DNA of 15,029 nucleotides from JAGVSR01 sp964458265 (GTDB taxonomy: Bacteria; Pseudomonadota; Alphaproteobacteria; Rhizobiales; Hyphomicrobiaceae): positions 1 through 15,029 of the forward strand of contig CAYWIF010000051.1 of NCBI GenBank assembly GCA_964458265.1, read 5' to 3'. The notes under the pieces are model-generated. The model searched no databases. It saw only the letters and a list, made by a program, of their open reading frames with translations, and was not told where the DNA came from. Position numbers and translations under genes: made by a program. Shown piece after piece: positions 1-7,372 of this stretch. Numbering within the stretch: the first letter of the stretch is position 1; each line of letters starts with the position of its first letter.

Positions 1-53
1 ATCGTGCCTACGTTGCAATGCGGCTTGTTACGTTCGAATTTTGCCTTCGCCAT
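1..53 (-). CDS. tuf: Elongation factor Tu, N-terminal fragment (runs off the left edge)
   Basis: Elongation factor Tu is the GTPase that brings aminoacyl-tRNA to the ribosome. Only the first 17 codons lie in the window. Read on the minus strand they give MAKAKFERNKPHCNVGT, which is the well-known EF-Tu amino terminus just before the GHVDHGKT P-loop. The start is the ATG at 53-51. A GAGGA ribosome binding site (67-63) sits 9 bases upstream. The tRNA-Gly gene just upstream on the same strand fits the tRNA-tuf clusters known in Proteobacteria. The identity rests on a short but highly distinctive stretch. Confidence 0.93.
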   Translation of the reverse strand, partial: MAKAKFERNKPHCNVGT

Positions 54-98
54 CGTAATCGGTCCTCAATACGCAGTTCATGGGCATCGGACGCCGCA

Positions 99-113
99 GC
101 CGCGTGGCGCGGC
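99..113 (-). other. Small hairpin in the tuf leader
   Basis: The sequence is a perfect inverted repeat, GCCGCG-TGG-CGCGGC. It lies between the candidate tuf promoter (130-159) and the tuf start at 53, so it would be in the 5' untranslated leader. The hairpin is seen directly; any role in mRNA stability or translation is only a guess. Confidence 0.35.
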
Positions 114-129
114 ACACGAGTTCGCGGCC

Positions 130-159
130 TGTCTAGTGGCTTCAAAACGTGAGTTCAAG
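130..159 (-). promoter_or_regulatory. Candidate tuf promoter (CTTGAA, 17 bp, CTAGAC type)
   Basis: On the minus strand there is CTTGAAC (159-153), an exact 17-base spacer after TTGAAC, and TAGACA (135-130) within CTAGACA. This is close to the alphaproteobacterial housekeeping pattern CTTGAC-N17-CTATAT. Transcription would start near 123, giving a leader of about 70 bases before the tuf ATG. The promoter lies between the tRNA-Gly and tuf, so tuf need not depend on the tRNA promoter. Confidence 0.5.
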
Positions 160-255
160 CCCTAAGGAGGGGCGATGGCGCGACAGAAACTCAACGGAGC
201 CAGCGCCGGCAAGCTGCTGAGGCCCAAAAGCATTTGCTTGCAGATATGATGGGTT

Positions 256-329
256 TGGAGCGGATGATGGGAATCGAACCCACGTATGCAGCTTGGAAGG
301 CTGCCGTTCTACCATTGAACTACATCCGC
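256..329 (-). tRNA. tRNA-Gly, anticodon TCC
   Basis: Read on the minus strand, this 74-base stretch folds as a cloverleaf. The 7-bp acceptor stem pairs GCGGATG (329-323) with CATCCGC (266-260). The D arm is GTTC...GAAC. The anticodon arm is GCAGC-CTTCCAA-GCTGC, with anticodon TCC complementary to 295-297. The T arm is GTGGG-TTCGATT-CCCAT. The discriminator is T, and CCA (258-256) is genome-encoded. It reads GGA/GGG glycine codons. It lies upstream of tuf on the same strand, an arrangement found in many Proteobacteria. Bases 330-495 between it and the next gene contain nothing I can identify with confidence. Confidence 0.96.
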
Positions 330-495
330 CGACGGCCTTGGGCCGGTTGCGGGCTTGATACCTGCTTCCGGCGACCATGGGAAGGGAGCGCATCGATCAA
401 CCGGCGGGGTCAACCCGACTGCGAGCCAGATGCCGCCCGAAACCCCCAGCCTTTGGTCAAACTTGTATCGACGACGAAAAGTTGCGAGCGGCTGC

Positions 496-1083
496 CTAGT
501 TTTTGCTGGCCGCACTGGCGTCGCCGCGGCGCCAGGCGCTGATGCGTTCCATCAGCCAGCCCCACGCTTCCAACTCCCGTTCGCCGGCTGTTTTGTCGAT
601 CGCGATCTGGAGATATTTCAGTTCCGCTTCGACCTTCTCGGCCGGCAGCATATTGAGCCGCGTCGAGAGTACGGCCAGTTCGAGGACGGCGGCCTGGGCG
701 CGGTTGAAGCCCGGCCAGGGCCGCTGCATGGCGGCGTGGACGATCCGGCAGTGAAAGCGCGGGCGCTGTTCGTGGTCGTTGAGGCGATCCACCTTCAGTT
801 CCCAATGCGAGACGGCGCTTTCGAGGCGAACACCGTTGACCTGATCGGCCTTGACGAGCGGCCAGTCGCGGCGGCCGGTGATGCAGCCGGCAAAGACGCG
901 CACGTCATCGACGTGGCTGGCGACCGCGAACGGATTGCCCAAGAGGTTGTCGAGCGTCCGCGACGGACGGAACGGCGCCACGATCCAGCCGGTACCGGCG
1001 TCGTCGATCAGCCCCAGAGGGGCAATGTGGGGTTCACCCTTCGCGTTCAGGGTCGTCAGAATCGTCTCGACGATCCTCGGCAT
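496..1083 (-). CDS. DUF447 family protein, FMN split-barrel fold, linked to tetrahydromethanopterin synthesis
   Basis: The product has 195 residues, with no signal peptide or membrane segment, so it should be cytoplasmic. Recognisable DUF447 features are an N-terminal VETILTTLNAKGEPHIAPLG stretch, typical of flavin-binding split-barrel proteins, followed by the PFRPSRTLDNL segment and a helical C-terminal half. The family is found in methanogens and in H4MPT-using methylotrophs; its exact reaction is not known to me, and a role in C1 cofactor synthesis is inferred from genome context. It is the last gene of the operon. Its ATG at 1083 lies inside the preceding gene (50-base overlap), but a strong AAGGAG (1096-1091) 7 bases upstream supports this start. 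No clear terminator follows. Confidence 0.8.
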   Translation of the reverse strand: MPRIVETILTTLNAKGEPHIAPLGLIDDAGTGWIVAPFRPSRTLDNLLGNPFAVASHVDDVRVFAGCITGRRDWPLVKADQVNGVRLESAVSHWELKVDRLNDHEQRPRFHCRIVHAAMQRPWPGFNRAQAAVLELAVLSTRLNMLPAEKVEAELKYLQIAIDKTAGERELEAWGWLMERISAWRRGDASAASKN

Positions 1084-2503
1084 CGCGCCTCTCCTTTTGT
1101 GCTTTGCGCTTGGCTTCGCGCGCGGCCGTGACGGTGGACGCTTCCGGCGCGTGGCGGATCAAGTCTTCGCTTTTCTTGTCGGCCGCGACGCCCCAATCGA
1201 GCGGATTGTCCTGCGCGTAGCGTTTGCCGAGTGCGCGGGCAATCTCGGCCTTGGCCAGTTCGTAGCCGAGGTAAAACGCATGGCTGCCGTCGCCTTCGAC
1301 GCCGAGCTTTGGGTAGAGATCGAAGGGGTCGGCGGCAACGTGGTGGCCGTCGCGGTTGTAGATATGGATGCCGTCGTCGGCAGCTTCGATGCGAAAATTA
1401 TTGTCGCGGACCTCAGTTGCCCACTTGGCAATTTCAGCCGGCTTGGCGGGATACGGCACGAGATCGTGGAGCGAGAGCAAGCCGCCGCCAAGCCCCTTGG
1501 GCAGGCTTTGATCTTCGCGCGCGCGAAAGAACAGGCGGCGGGCGGCGTCGTGTTCCTCGATCGTGCGGCGCGTGTGCAGCGAGACCTGAACAATTAGCAC
1601 GTTCTGGATGCGCAGTTCGGAGGCGATGCCGAGAAGCGTTGCCGTCACGCCCTGGCTGTCGGCGTCGGTGAGTTCGGTGAGGTTGCCGGTACCCATCAGT
1701 ATTTCGACATCGGGACGGAGGCGGCGCAATTCCGCATAACGCTCGATGGATGCCGTGAAGCCGAAATGGATCGGGTCGAGGATCGGGTCGGCGATATGGG
1801 GAATCCCTTTCGCCTTGGCCGCGTCGATGGCGCGAATGAGCGAAGCCAATTCGCCGTGGGGCTTGGGCACGAGGATCGGCACGCACGCGGTGCCGGCGAC
1901 GGCATCCAGAGTGTGCTCGTCGAGGGAGAGGACGTAGTCGGCTCCGGCTTTGGCCGCGCGGGCAAGTTCGGCCACATCGCCACTGTCGACGCTGACTTTC
2001 AGGCCGCGGTCCTTCAGCGCCGTGACAACTGCTTCCAGTTTGGGGAACGGCACATCCGGCTGGCAGCCGATGTCGATAACGTCGGCGCCTTTTTCGGCAT
2101 AGGTCAGCGCGCGGGTCACGATTTCGTCGATGGGAATGCCCGGCGCGTCGATGATCTCGGCAAAGATGCGCATGTCGTGCCGGGAAAGGTCGGGCGGTTT
2201 TCCACCCTTGCCGAGATAGGCCGGCAGATCGATGAGTTCGTCGGGGCCGCGCACGAAGGGAACACCGTAATGGTCTTTCAGCACCTCGAGGTCCATGCGC
2301 ACGCGGCCGGGCAGGATCACGCGGTCGGCGGCCAGCGGGCCTTTCAATCGGTTGCGGATGATCGCGTCGGTCATCAGCGCCGCGACCTTGATGCCGATAT
2401 TGCGGACGCGCCAGCTTCCCTCTTCGAGCCCGATCCCCTTGATCGTCTCGATGAGGCGGGGCTCGGCCAGATGGCCGGTCAGGAAGAGGAGCCGCTCAGC
2501 CAT
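1034..2503 (-). CDS. DUF6513 / dihydropteroate synthase-like protein, probable tetrahydromethanopterin biosynthesis
   Basis: The product is a 489-residue cytoplasmic protein. Residues 1-110 match my recollection of the DUF6513 N-terminal domain. Residues about 120-310 form a dihydropteroate-synthase-like TIM barrel: GADVIDIGCQP (139-149), a VSVDSGD strand (170-176), the PHIADPILDPIHFGF segment and GTGNLTELTDAD (271-282). A further domain runs to about 445, and the last 45 residues are a very charged Lys/Arg/Asp/Glu tail. Archaeal relatives are annotated as dihydropteroate synthase-related. By analogy it may join the pterin to the arylamine ribofuranose part of H4MPT, but this is inference. 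The start at 2503 overlaps the preceding gene by 25 bases. No good ribosome binding site is seen, so translation is probably coupled. Confidence 0.82.
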   Translation of the reverse strand: MAERLLFLTGHLAEPRLIETIKGIGLEEGSWRVRNIGIKVAALMTDAIIRNRLKGPLAADRVILPGRVRMDLEVLKDHYGVPFVRGPDELIDLPAYLGKGGKPPDLSRHDMRIFAEIIDAPGIPIDEIVTRALTYAEKGADVIDIGCQPDVPFPKLEAVVTALKDRGLKVSVDSGDVAELARAAKAGADYVLSLDEHTLDAVAGTACVPILVPKPHGELASLIRAIDAAKAKGIPHIADPILDPIHFGFTASIERYAELRRLRPDVEILMGTGNLTELTDADSQGVTATLLGIASELRIQNVLIVQVSLHTRRTIEEHDAARRLFFRAREDQSLPKGLGGGLLSLHDLVPYPAKPAEIAKWATEVRDNNFRIEAADDGIHIYNRDGHHVAADPFDLYPKLGVEGDGSHAFYLGYELAKAEIARALGKRYAQDNPLDWGVAADKKSEDLIRHAPEASTVTAAREAKRKAQKERRDAEDRRDDSDDPEREG

Positions 2504-3036
2504 TTCTGCCGCGCATCGATCGCCTGTTCGAACTCTTCGATCGTTTCGACAACGGTCGTGTCGTCGAACGTCTTGAGCTTCTCCGTGTTCTCCAAGTCAA
2601 TGCGGCGCGGATAGACTTTGACCATGCCCTTGGGGGCTTCGGTGTCCATCACGGGCGCCGTATCGCAGGCAAAGACGATTGCCGGAACGCGGCATTTGCC
2701 GGCCTGTGCGAACACGTTGGTCGCGAGGTTGTCGGAGATTCCATATACGCACTTTGCCACGGTATTGGAGGTGGCGGGACCAAGGATCAGCGTGTGGTAG
2801 ACGCCATAGTAGAAATTGCCGACGGGGACGGAACTGGCGGTGCGATCCTTATAGACGCGCGTGCCTTCGGGCAGGACCAAATCCTGCTTGTACATGTTCA
2901 AGACTTCCTCGGCCGCCGACGACAGGAACAGGTCGAGATCGGGTAGCCGCTTGATGATCGCGAGGCTCTCTTTCACGAAGTGACCCGAGCCGGTCAGCGC
3001 CCAGCCCCAGCGGGGCGTTTTTGCATCTTTTGTCAT
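2479..3036 (-). CDS. dmrB: DmrB/AfpA-type flavoprotein, probable dihydromethanopterin reductase
   Basis: The product has 185 residues and is cytoplasmic. The flavoprotein fold is marked by an N-terminal WGWALTGSGHF nucleotide-binding loop (residues about 10-20), LFLSSAAEEVL, and the conserved PATSNTVAKCVYGISDNLA segment, followed by VPAIVFACDT. The WGWALTGSGHF type resembles the flavoprotein DmrB of Burkholderia, which reduces dihydromethanopterin to tetrahydromethanopterin, the last step of cofactor synthesis. Archaeal AfpA proteins are a related branch, so the alternative is an AfpA-like electron-transfer flavoprotein. It lies 61 bases after the kinase gene, the largest gap in this operon, and overlaps the next gene by 25 bases. 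The start is the ATG at 3036; its ribosome binding site is weak. Confidence 0.75.
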   Translation of the reverse strand: MTKDAKTPRWGWALTGSGHFVKESLAIIKRLPDLDLFLSSAAEEVLNMYKQDLVLPEGTRVYKDRTASSVPVGNFYYGVYHTLILGPATSNTVAKCVYGISDNLATNVFAQAGKCRVPAIVFACDTAPVMDTEAPKGMVKVYPRRIDLENTEKLKTFDDTTVVETIEEFEQAIDARQKWLSGSSS

Positions 3037-3097
3037 GGCGTCGGCCCTAACACGAGGCTTACCCCGCGTCGATACTCAGCTCGGGGAAAAGTCAATG

Positions 3098-3694
3098 CTA
3101 TTCACCCGATGGAGCGACGAGCCGGGAGAGAGGGTCTTCGCTGCCGCCGCCGATGACGGTCCAGCGCAGCGCATGGCGTTCGACGTAACTTGCAAAGAGG
3201 GGGTCGACGACGCCGGCGGCAGTCAGGGTCGGAAGCGTGGCTGCTGGATCGACCGGGCATGACTTGACGAGCGCGACCTCCGATGCGCCGATCGTGCCGG
3301 CGAACCATGCAGCCAAGCTGTCGGACGTCATGTCCCAAGACTTCGGGATCGACGGATCGGCTTCGGCCATGGCCGATGGCAACCAGACGGGCACAAGGCC
3401 GTTGATGCCGGCGAGGCCGATCTCTTCCTTTGTCGCTGCCGGCACGAAATGCGGCGAGCGGGTCGCGATCACGTTGGCCATCTGATGCATGGCAAAAAGT
3501 GCCAGCCGATGGGCTGTCGCGTCATCGAAACCGTTCGCGATTTGAGACTGGCGAACCTGATCGGCAAATTTGCCGCCGCCGGGCACGACGATAACCGGGC
3601 GCGTCCGCTTGGCGATGGCGTCAAGCGTTGTTGTGAGGCGGCCACTTTCGAGCAGGCTGCCGCCGAGCTTGAGGACGAGCAGGCTCTGGGCCAT
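3098..3694 (-). CDS. Amino acid kinase family protein, MfnE-like
   Basis: The product is a 198-residue cytoplasmic protein of the aspartate/uridylate (amino acid) kinase superfamily. The signs are KLGGSLL near the N terminus (phosphate-binding loop), VIVVPGGGKFAD (about 34-45), WDMTSDSLAAW (substrate/nucleotide region), SEVALVKS, and a C-terminal VIGGGSEDP. In methanogens a member of this superfamily, MfnE, phosphorylates the aminomethylfuran phosphate made after MfnB and MfnC, on the way to methanofuran. With mfnB two genes away, the same or a related reaction is likely here; the substrate is inferred. Its ATG shares one base with the TGA of the FolB-like gene (TGATG), so the two are translationally coupled. 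Confidence 0.78.
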   Translation of the reverse strand: MAQSLLVLKLGGSLLESGRLTTTLDAIAKRTRPVIVVPGGGKFADQVRQSQIANGFDDATAHRLALFAMHQMANVIATRSPHFVPAATKEEIGLAGINGLVPVWLPSAMAEADPSIPKSWDMTSDSLAAWFAGTIGASEVALVKSCPVDPAATLPTLTAAGVVDPLFASYVERHALRWTVIGGGSEDPLSRLVAPSGE

Positions 3695-4104
3695 CAGCCG
3701 GTGCGGGTGCGCGAGATTTCAACACCGCGGACCGGACCGCGCTCCAGCTTTTCGACGAGCACGCGAACGCAGCCGATGCGCTGATCGCGCAGGAGCATGG
3801 TTGCGATTTCCTCGGCCAGCGTTTCGACGAGGTTGATGTGGCCGCGCCCGATGATGTGATCGATGGTGTCGATGATGTCCGTGTAGGACGGCACCTCGAC
3901 CATCTCGTCGACCGTGGAGACGACGCCGGGGGCCAGAAACGCATCGACGGTCAGGCGGATCTGCTGCGTGACGCCCTTTTCTTCCGCGTAGACGCCGATG
4001 TTGGCGTCCTTGACGTAGTCCTTGACGAAGATCTTGTCGCTCGCGTGCGCGGCGGACGACGGAACTGCGTGCATGGTGGCGGCGCCTTTGCGGCGGTCGG
4101 TCAT
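3694..4104 (-). CDS. FolB-like dihydroneopterin aldolase
   Basis: The product has 136 residues, slightly longer than usual FolB proteins (about 120) because of a 20-residue N-terminal extension. FolB features are DKIFVKDYVKDANIGVYAEEKGVTQQIRLTVD (residues 23-54, shown by its order of strands), VPSYTDIIDTI (71-81), HINLVETLAEEIA (89-101) and VRVLVEKLER with the conserved lysine K119. The enzyme would cleave dihydroneopterin to the hydroxymethylpterin used for pterin cofactors. In this operon it most likely supplies the pterin half of H4MPT rather than folate, which is inference. The ATG at 4104 overlaps the mfnB stop as ATGA, with GAGG (4115-4112) 7 bases upstream. An internal ATG at codon 11 is a possible alternative start. 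Confidence 0.82.
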   Translation of the reverse strand: MTDRRKGAATMHAVPSSAAHASDKIFVKDYVKDANIGVYAEEKGVTQQIRLTVDAFLAPGVVSTVDEMVEVPSYTDIIDTIDHIIGRGHINLVETLAEEIATMLLRDQRIGCVRVLVEKLERGPVRGVEISRTRTG

Positions 4105-4853
4105 GGGAGGGCCTCAAGGCTGGCGTGACGCGGCGCCGGAGCGCGCGCCACGGCGGCGAGCGCGTTCGCGATGGCGCGCGCAGGGCCTTCTTCTAACGCT
4201 CCTTCGCGGTTGTTGCCAGAACACAACGCACCCCGGAAGCCGATGACATCCGGATCCTGCGCCGCAATGGCCGGGATGTGCTCGCGGCGAAGTGCGCCAG
4301 CCAGTCCCGCCAACATTCCGGCCGACCGGGCGGCGGCGATAAATGCGGCCATCTCCGCGACAGGCATGACATCGGGCAAGGCACGACCTTTCTTTGACGC
4401 CGTATCGAGCATGACGCCAGCGAACCCAGCCGCAGCCATCGCAGGGATGAGGCGCAGGTCCGGATGGCGGTCGGCCAGAAGGAGGCCGATAAGGCGCGTG
4501 TTGGCGAGTGCGAGCCGGCCCAGCGCGGCGATGCTGGCGGCCGCATCGCCGCCTTCGAAAAACCCGATCTTCACGTAGCCGGCGCCGGTCGCGGCCATGC
4601 CTACAACGGCGTGACAGAGGACATCCGGCATCGGCTGCAGATCGCCCACAGTGGCACTTACGGGTACTCGGCCGGCGACTGTGTCGACGATCGCGCGCAC
4701 GGTGCCATGCGGCAGAGCCCCAAGCGCGCCGGCCGAAGGGTCTTTGCAATCGATGATGTCGGCGCCCGCCGCCATGGCGGTCTCAGCTTCGGCAACGTTG
4801 GTGACGCTGGCCAGGAAGCGCGGGCGACCGGCGGACCCGGCCGGCATAATCAT
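4101..4853 (-). CDS. mfnB: (5-formylfuran-3-yl)methyl phosphate synthase MfnB
   Basis: MfnB (4-HFC-P synthase) condenses two molecules of glyceraldehyde 3-phosphate to the furan precursor of methanofuran. The 250-residue protein shows the MfnB TIM-barrel pattern: GADIIDCKDPSAGALGA with Schiff-base lysine K37, VSATVGD, GAGYVKIGFFEG with K95, and MLDTASKKGR with K154 aligned to the third active-site lysine as I recall it from the archaeal enzyme. The start is ambiguous among GTG 4859, ATG 4856, ATG 4853 and ATG 4847. I chose 4853 because AAGGG (4863-4859) sits 5 bases upstream. The gene begins almost directly after the TAA (4864-4862) of the ABC ATPase, so the cofactor genes and the transporter share a transcript. 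Confidence 0.9.
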   Translation of the reverse strand: MIMPAGSAGRPRFLASVTNVAEAETAMAAGADIIDCKDPSAGALGALPHGTVRAIVDTVAGRVPVSATVGDLQPMPDVLCHAVVGMAATGAGYVKIGFFEGGDAAASIAALGRLALANTRLIGLLLADRHPDLRLIPAMAAAGFAGVMLDTASKKGRALPDVMPVAEMAAFIAAARSAGMLAGLAGALRREHIPAIAAQDPDVIGFRGALCSGNNREGALEEGPARAIANALAAVARAPAPRHASLEALP

Positions 4854-4861
4854 CATCACCC

Positions 4862-5617
4862 TTATGAATGGCCCGCGTCCGGGCTTTCGAAGATGCGCGC
4901 GAGTTCCGCCTGGAGCTTGCCGCGGTCGGTGCGGTCGGACGGGCTTAAGCGAACCGTCTCGTCGGCGACGATACTCGCAGAGCCGGGCGCAAGGCGCAAG
5001 ATTCGGGTGCCGAGCATCACCGCCTCGTTGCGGTCGTGGGTCACGAACATCACGGTCGTCGGGCGGCTGTTCCAGAGATCCACCAGCAGTTCGCGCAGGC
5101 CGTGGGCGGTGGGATCGTCGAGAGAGACGAACGGCTCGTCCATCAGCAGAATGTCGGGCTCCTGGATGAAGCCGCGGGCAAGGGCGGCCCGGCGCTGCAT
5201 GCCGAGCGATGTTCGCTCCGGGTAGGCGTGGGTGGCTTCGGTCAGCCCCACCCGTTCGATCATGCCGTCGACGTTCGACTGGCGCGGGTCGCCATCGGGC
5301 AGCGAGAGCATCAGGTTCTCGCGGATCGTCCGCCAGGGCAGCAGGCGCGGGGTTTGAAAGATGAACGTCATGCGCGGCGAGCCGGGACCGAGATCGATTT
5401 CGCCCTCGTAGTCCTTATCGAGACCAGCCACGATGTTGAGCAGGGTGGACTTGCCGCAGCCGGAGGGGCCGGTCAGCACGACGAAGGAGCGCGGGCTGAC
5501 GTCGAATGCCACGTCGCGCAGCACGATGTTCTCGTCGCGGCCGCCGATCGCGGGAAAAGTCTTGCGCTTCACGCGTACCCGAACCGGCGTACCCGGATCG
5601 GAATTCACCGGCGCCAT
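4862..5617 (-). CDS. NitT/TauT-type ABC transporter, ATP-binding protein
   Basis: The product is a 251-residue cytoplasmic ATPase that would power the importer made with the two upstream genes. Walker A is GPSGCGKST (50-58), the Q-loop is in FIFQTPRLLPW (86-95), Walker B is ILLMDEP (156-162), and the H-loop histidine is H194 in VTHD. The signature is unusual: TSLGM (136-140) replaces LSGGQ, leaving only the last glycine pair position conserved; I recall similar LSLGM-type signatures in some relatives. Sequence resemblance is to nitrate/sulfonate/taurine transporters, but the substrate is unknown. The ATG at 5617 lies inside the end of the permease gene (13-base overlap). A longer open frame runs upstream but would lie entirely within the permease and lacks ABC content. 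Confidence 0.87.
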   Translation of the reverse strand: MAPVNSDPGTPVRVRVKRKTFPAIGGRDENIVLRDVAFDVSPRSFVVLTGPSGCGKSTLLNIVAGLDKDYEGEIDLGPGSPRMTFIFQTPRLLPWRTIRENLMLSLPDGDPRQSNVDGMIERVGLTEATHAYPERTSLGMQRRAALARGFIQEPDILLMDEPFVSLDDPTAHGLRELLVDLWNSRPTTVMFVTHDRNEAVMLGTRILRLAPGSASIVADETVRLSPSDRTDRGKLQAELARIFESPDAGHS

Positions 5618-6384
5618 CGCATCACCCGGGCCTGGAGCGGTTGCAGGATGCCGAATTCGACGATCTGAATGACCACGATGAAGGCCAGCGCGTAGGCGAG
5701 AATGGTCGGCACGTCGTAGTTGCCGAAGGCCGCATGGATCTGATGTCCGACACCCGTCGCGTGGCCGCCCAGGGCCTCGACGACCAGCACGATCTTCCAC
5801 ACGAGCGCCAGGCCCGAGCGGGCTGCTGCGGCGGCGAAGGGGGCCAGCTGGGGCAGCGTCACATGACGCAAGGTTTTCCACGGCCCGAAACCATACACGG
5901 CCGCCATTTCAGCGAGGTCGCGCGATAGCTGGCGGGCGCCTTCGCGCATCTGAACGGCGACATTCGGGATTTTGTTGACGGCAACAGCCAAGATCGCCGT
6001 GAGTTCGGTTGTGCCGAGCCAGACGTAGGAAAGGGCGATAATCACGAGCGCCGGCAAGTTCAGGAACAGGACCAGCCAGCTGTCGAAGAACTGGTCGGCG
6101 CGCTTGTAGGTGCCAATCAGGATGCCGATGACCGTGCCGATGAACATGGCCAGGAGAAACGCGCACGCCACCCGCACAAGCGTGATGGACATGTTGTCCC
6201 AAAGAGCACCGCTTGCCGCTTCCTGGCCAATGACTTCGAGAACTTTGCCGGGGCCTGGAAGGTGACGGCTGCCGGCGAGTTGCGCGGAAATCGCCCACAA
6301 CGCAACAAGCGTCGTCAGCGACGCCAGTGTCCACAGCAGGCGTTCGCCGGTCGCGCCCGCAGGGAATTTACGCGCCAGGAGCAT
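5605..6384 (-). CDS. NitT/TauT-type ABC transporter, permease
   Basis: The product is a 259-residue inner-membrane protein with about six hydrophobic helices: about 16-37, 68-91, 101-120, 127-142, 185-205 and 228-248. The EAA loop that docks on the ATPase is EMAAVYGFGPWKTLRHVTLPQL (159-180, given by its ends E159 and L180), with the conserved glycine G165/G167 region. This is the binding-protein-dependent importer type (SsuC/TauC/NrtB-like). The start is the ATG at 6384, inside the binding-protein gene (17-base overlap), with AAGG (6394-6391) upstream. An in-frame start 51 bases earlier is possible but has less support. The substrate cannot be told from the sequence. Confidence 0.87.
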   Translation of the reverse strand: MLLARKFPAGATGERLLWTLASLTTLVALWAISAQLAGSRHLPGPGKVLEVIGQEAASGALWDNMSITLVRVACAFLLAMFIGTVIGILIGTYKRADQFFDSWLVLFLNLPALVIIALSYVWLGTTELTAILAVAVNKIPNVAVQMREGARQLSRDLAEMAAVYGFGPWKTLRHVTLPQLAPFAAAAARSGLALVWKIVLVVEALGGHATGVGHQIHAAFGNYDVPTILAYALAFIVVIQIVEFGILQPLQARVMRWRR

Positions 6385-7372
6385 AGAAGGCCTTGGGATC
6401 GAAGCGGGTGTCCTTGCCGACCAGATCGCTATCACCGCCCGCGACCAGAATGTCCATGATCTTGGCCGCCGACTGCATGTCGGCGTCGCTCCAGTAGCCG
6501 CGGATGCCGGCGCGGTAGCCCGCCTTCAGAGCTTCGAATTCCTTCTCGTCGGCAGCCTTCATGATCGGCCGCAGGCGTTCCCAAGGGGCGTCGCTGTTGG
6601 CCAGCAACGCGTTCGCCTCGCGGGCCGCGGAGAGCAGGCTGTCGATCGACGGCAGGAGTTCCGCCTCGGCGCTTTCCTTCCAGATGAAGCCGACGAGTGC
6701 CGGTTGCGGATCGATGCCGAGCGCGGTCATGACATCCGCCATGGAGATCACGCGGCGGAAGCCGTTCGCTTCCAGGCGCGACGTGTACGTCCAGAAATTG
6801 AGGACGGCGTCGAGGCGGCCATCCTTGAGCTGTTCGGCGAGGAGAGGAGCGGCGCCATATTGGGGCTGGACGAGATCGGCGAGGTCGTCGCCGAGTACTT
6901 TTTTTGAATGGGCGCGCAGCAGCAGCCAGCTCTTGTCCGTCGAGGAACCGGCAACGCCGAGTTTCTTGCCCTTCAGGTCGGCAAGAGATTTGATGGGACT
7001 GTCGGCCGGAACGACGACCGCGCCGAGCGCACCTGAAAATGGCGCGAACTTGACGGCCTCGCCCATGGCGCGTTGGCGCAGCGCCCATGGCCAGTCGGTG
7101 ACCACGACATCGGCGCTGCCGCCGTAGAGTGCGATCGGGCTCGACTGATTGGTGGCGGTTTCGACGATCTCCAGCGCCAGATTGTGTTTGTCGTCGAGCT
7201 TTTCGCCTTTGATCGTCTCGAGGAGCCACGCCAGCGTGCCGAATTTGACGGACGCAACGCGAAGTTTACGAGCATCGGCAAGGGCGTAGCGCGAGTGGAG
7301 CAGGCCGCCGAAGGTTTGCGCGGCGGCTGCGCCAAGCCCGGCGGCGATCAGGACGCGACGGGACAGGTTCAT
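6368..7372 (-). CDS. NitT/TauT-type ABC transporter, substrate-binding protein with Tat-like signal
   Basis: The product is a 334-residue periplasmic binding protein. It starts MNLSRRVLIAAGLGAAAAQ, a hydrophobic signal with a twin arginine (SRRVLI, residues 4-9), so export by Tat is possible. The mature part has the NMT1/SsuA pattern: RVASVKFGTLAWLLE near its start, LYGGSADVVVTDWPWA, GALGAVVVPADSPIKSLADLKGKKLGVAG (ends at about residue 135), and LLAEQLKDGRLDAVLNFW. Known relatives bind nitrate, sulfonates or thiamine precursors; the ligand here is unknown. Its ATG overlaps the DUF3280 stop as ATGA (7372-7369), showing tight coupling to that secreted protein. The context of PQQ and C1 genes suggests a ligand tied to methanol oxidation or cofactor synthesis. 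Confidence 0.86.
   Translation of the reverse strand: MNLSRRVLIAAGLGAAAAQTFGGLLHSRYALADARKLRVASVKFGTLAWLLETIKGEKLDDKHNLALEIVETATNQSSPIALYGGSADVVVTDWPWALRQRAMGEAVKFAPFSGALGAVVVPADSPIKSLADLKGKKLGVAGSSTDKSWLLLRAHSKKVLGDDLADLVQPQYGAAPLLAEQLKDGRLDAVLNFWTYTSRLEANGFRRVISMADVMTALGIDPQPALVGFIWKESAEAELLPSIDSLLSAAREANALLANSDAPWERLRPIMKAADEKEFEALKAGYRAGIRGYWSDADMQSAAKIMDILVAGGDSDLVGKDTRFDPKAFYAPGA

Noticed and set aside
225..240. Terminator between tRNA-Gly and tuf
   Set aside because: The stem is only about 4 bp with four Ts on the minus strand, too weak to call.
355..383. Promoter for tRNA-Gly (TTCCCA, 17 bases, TATCAA on the minus strand)
   Set aside because: Both boxes are weak matches, and I found nothing else to support it. 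The tRNA must have a promoter in this region, but I cannot point to it with confidence.
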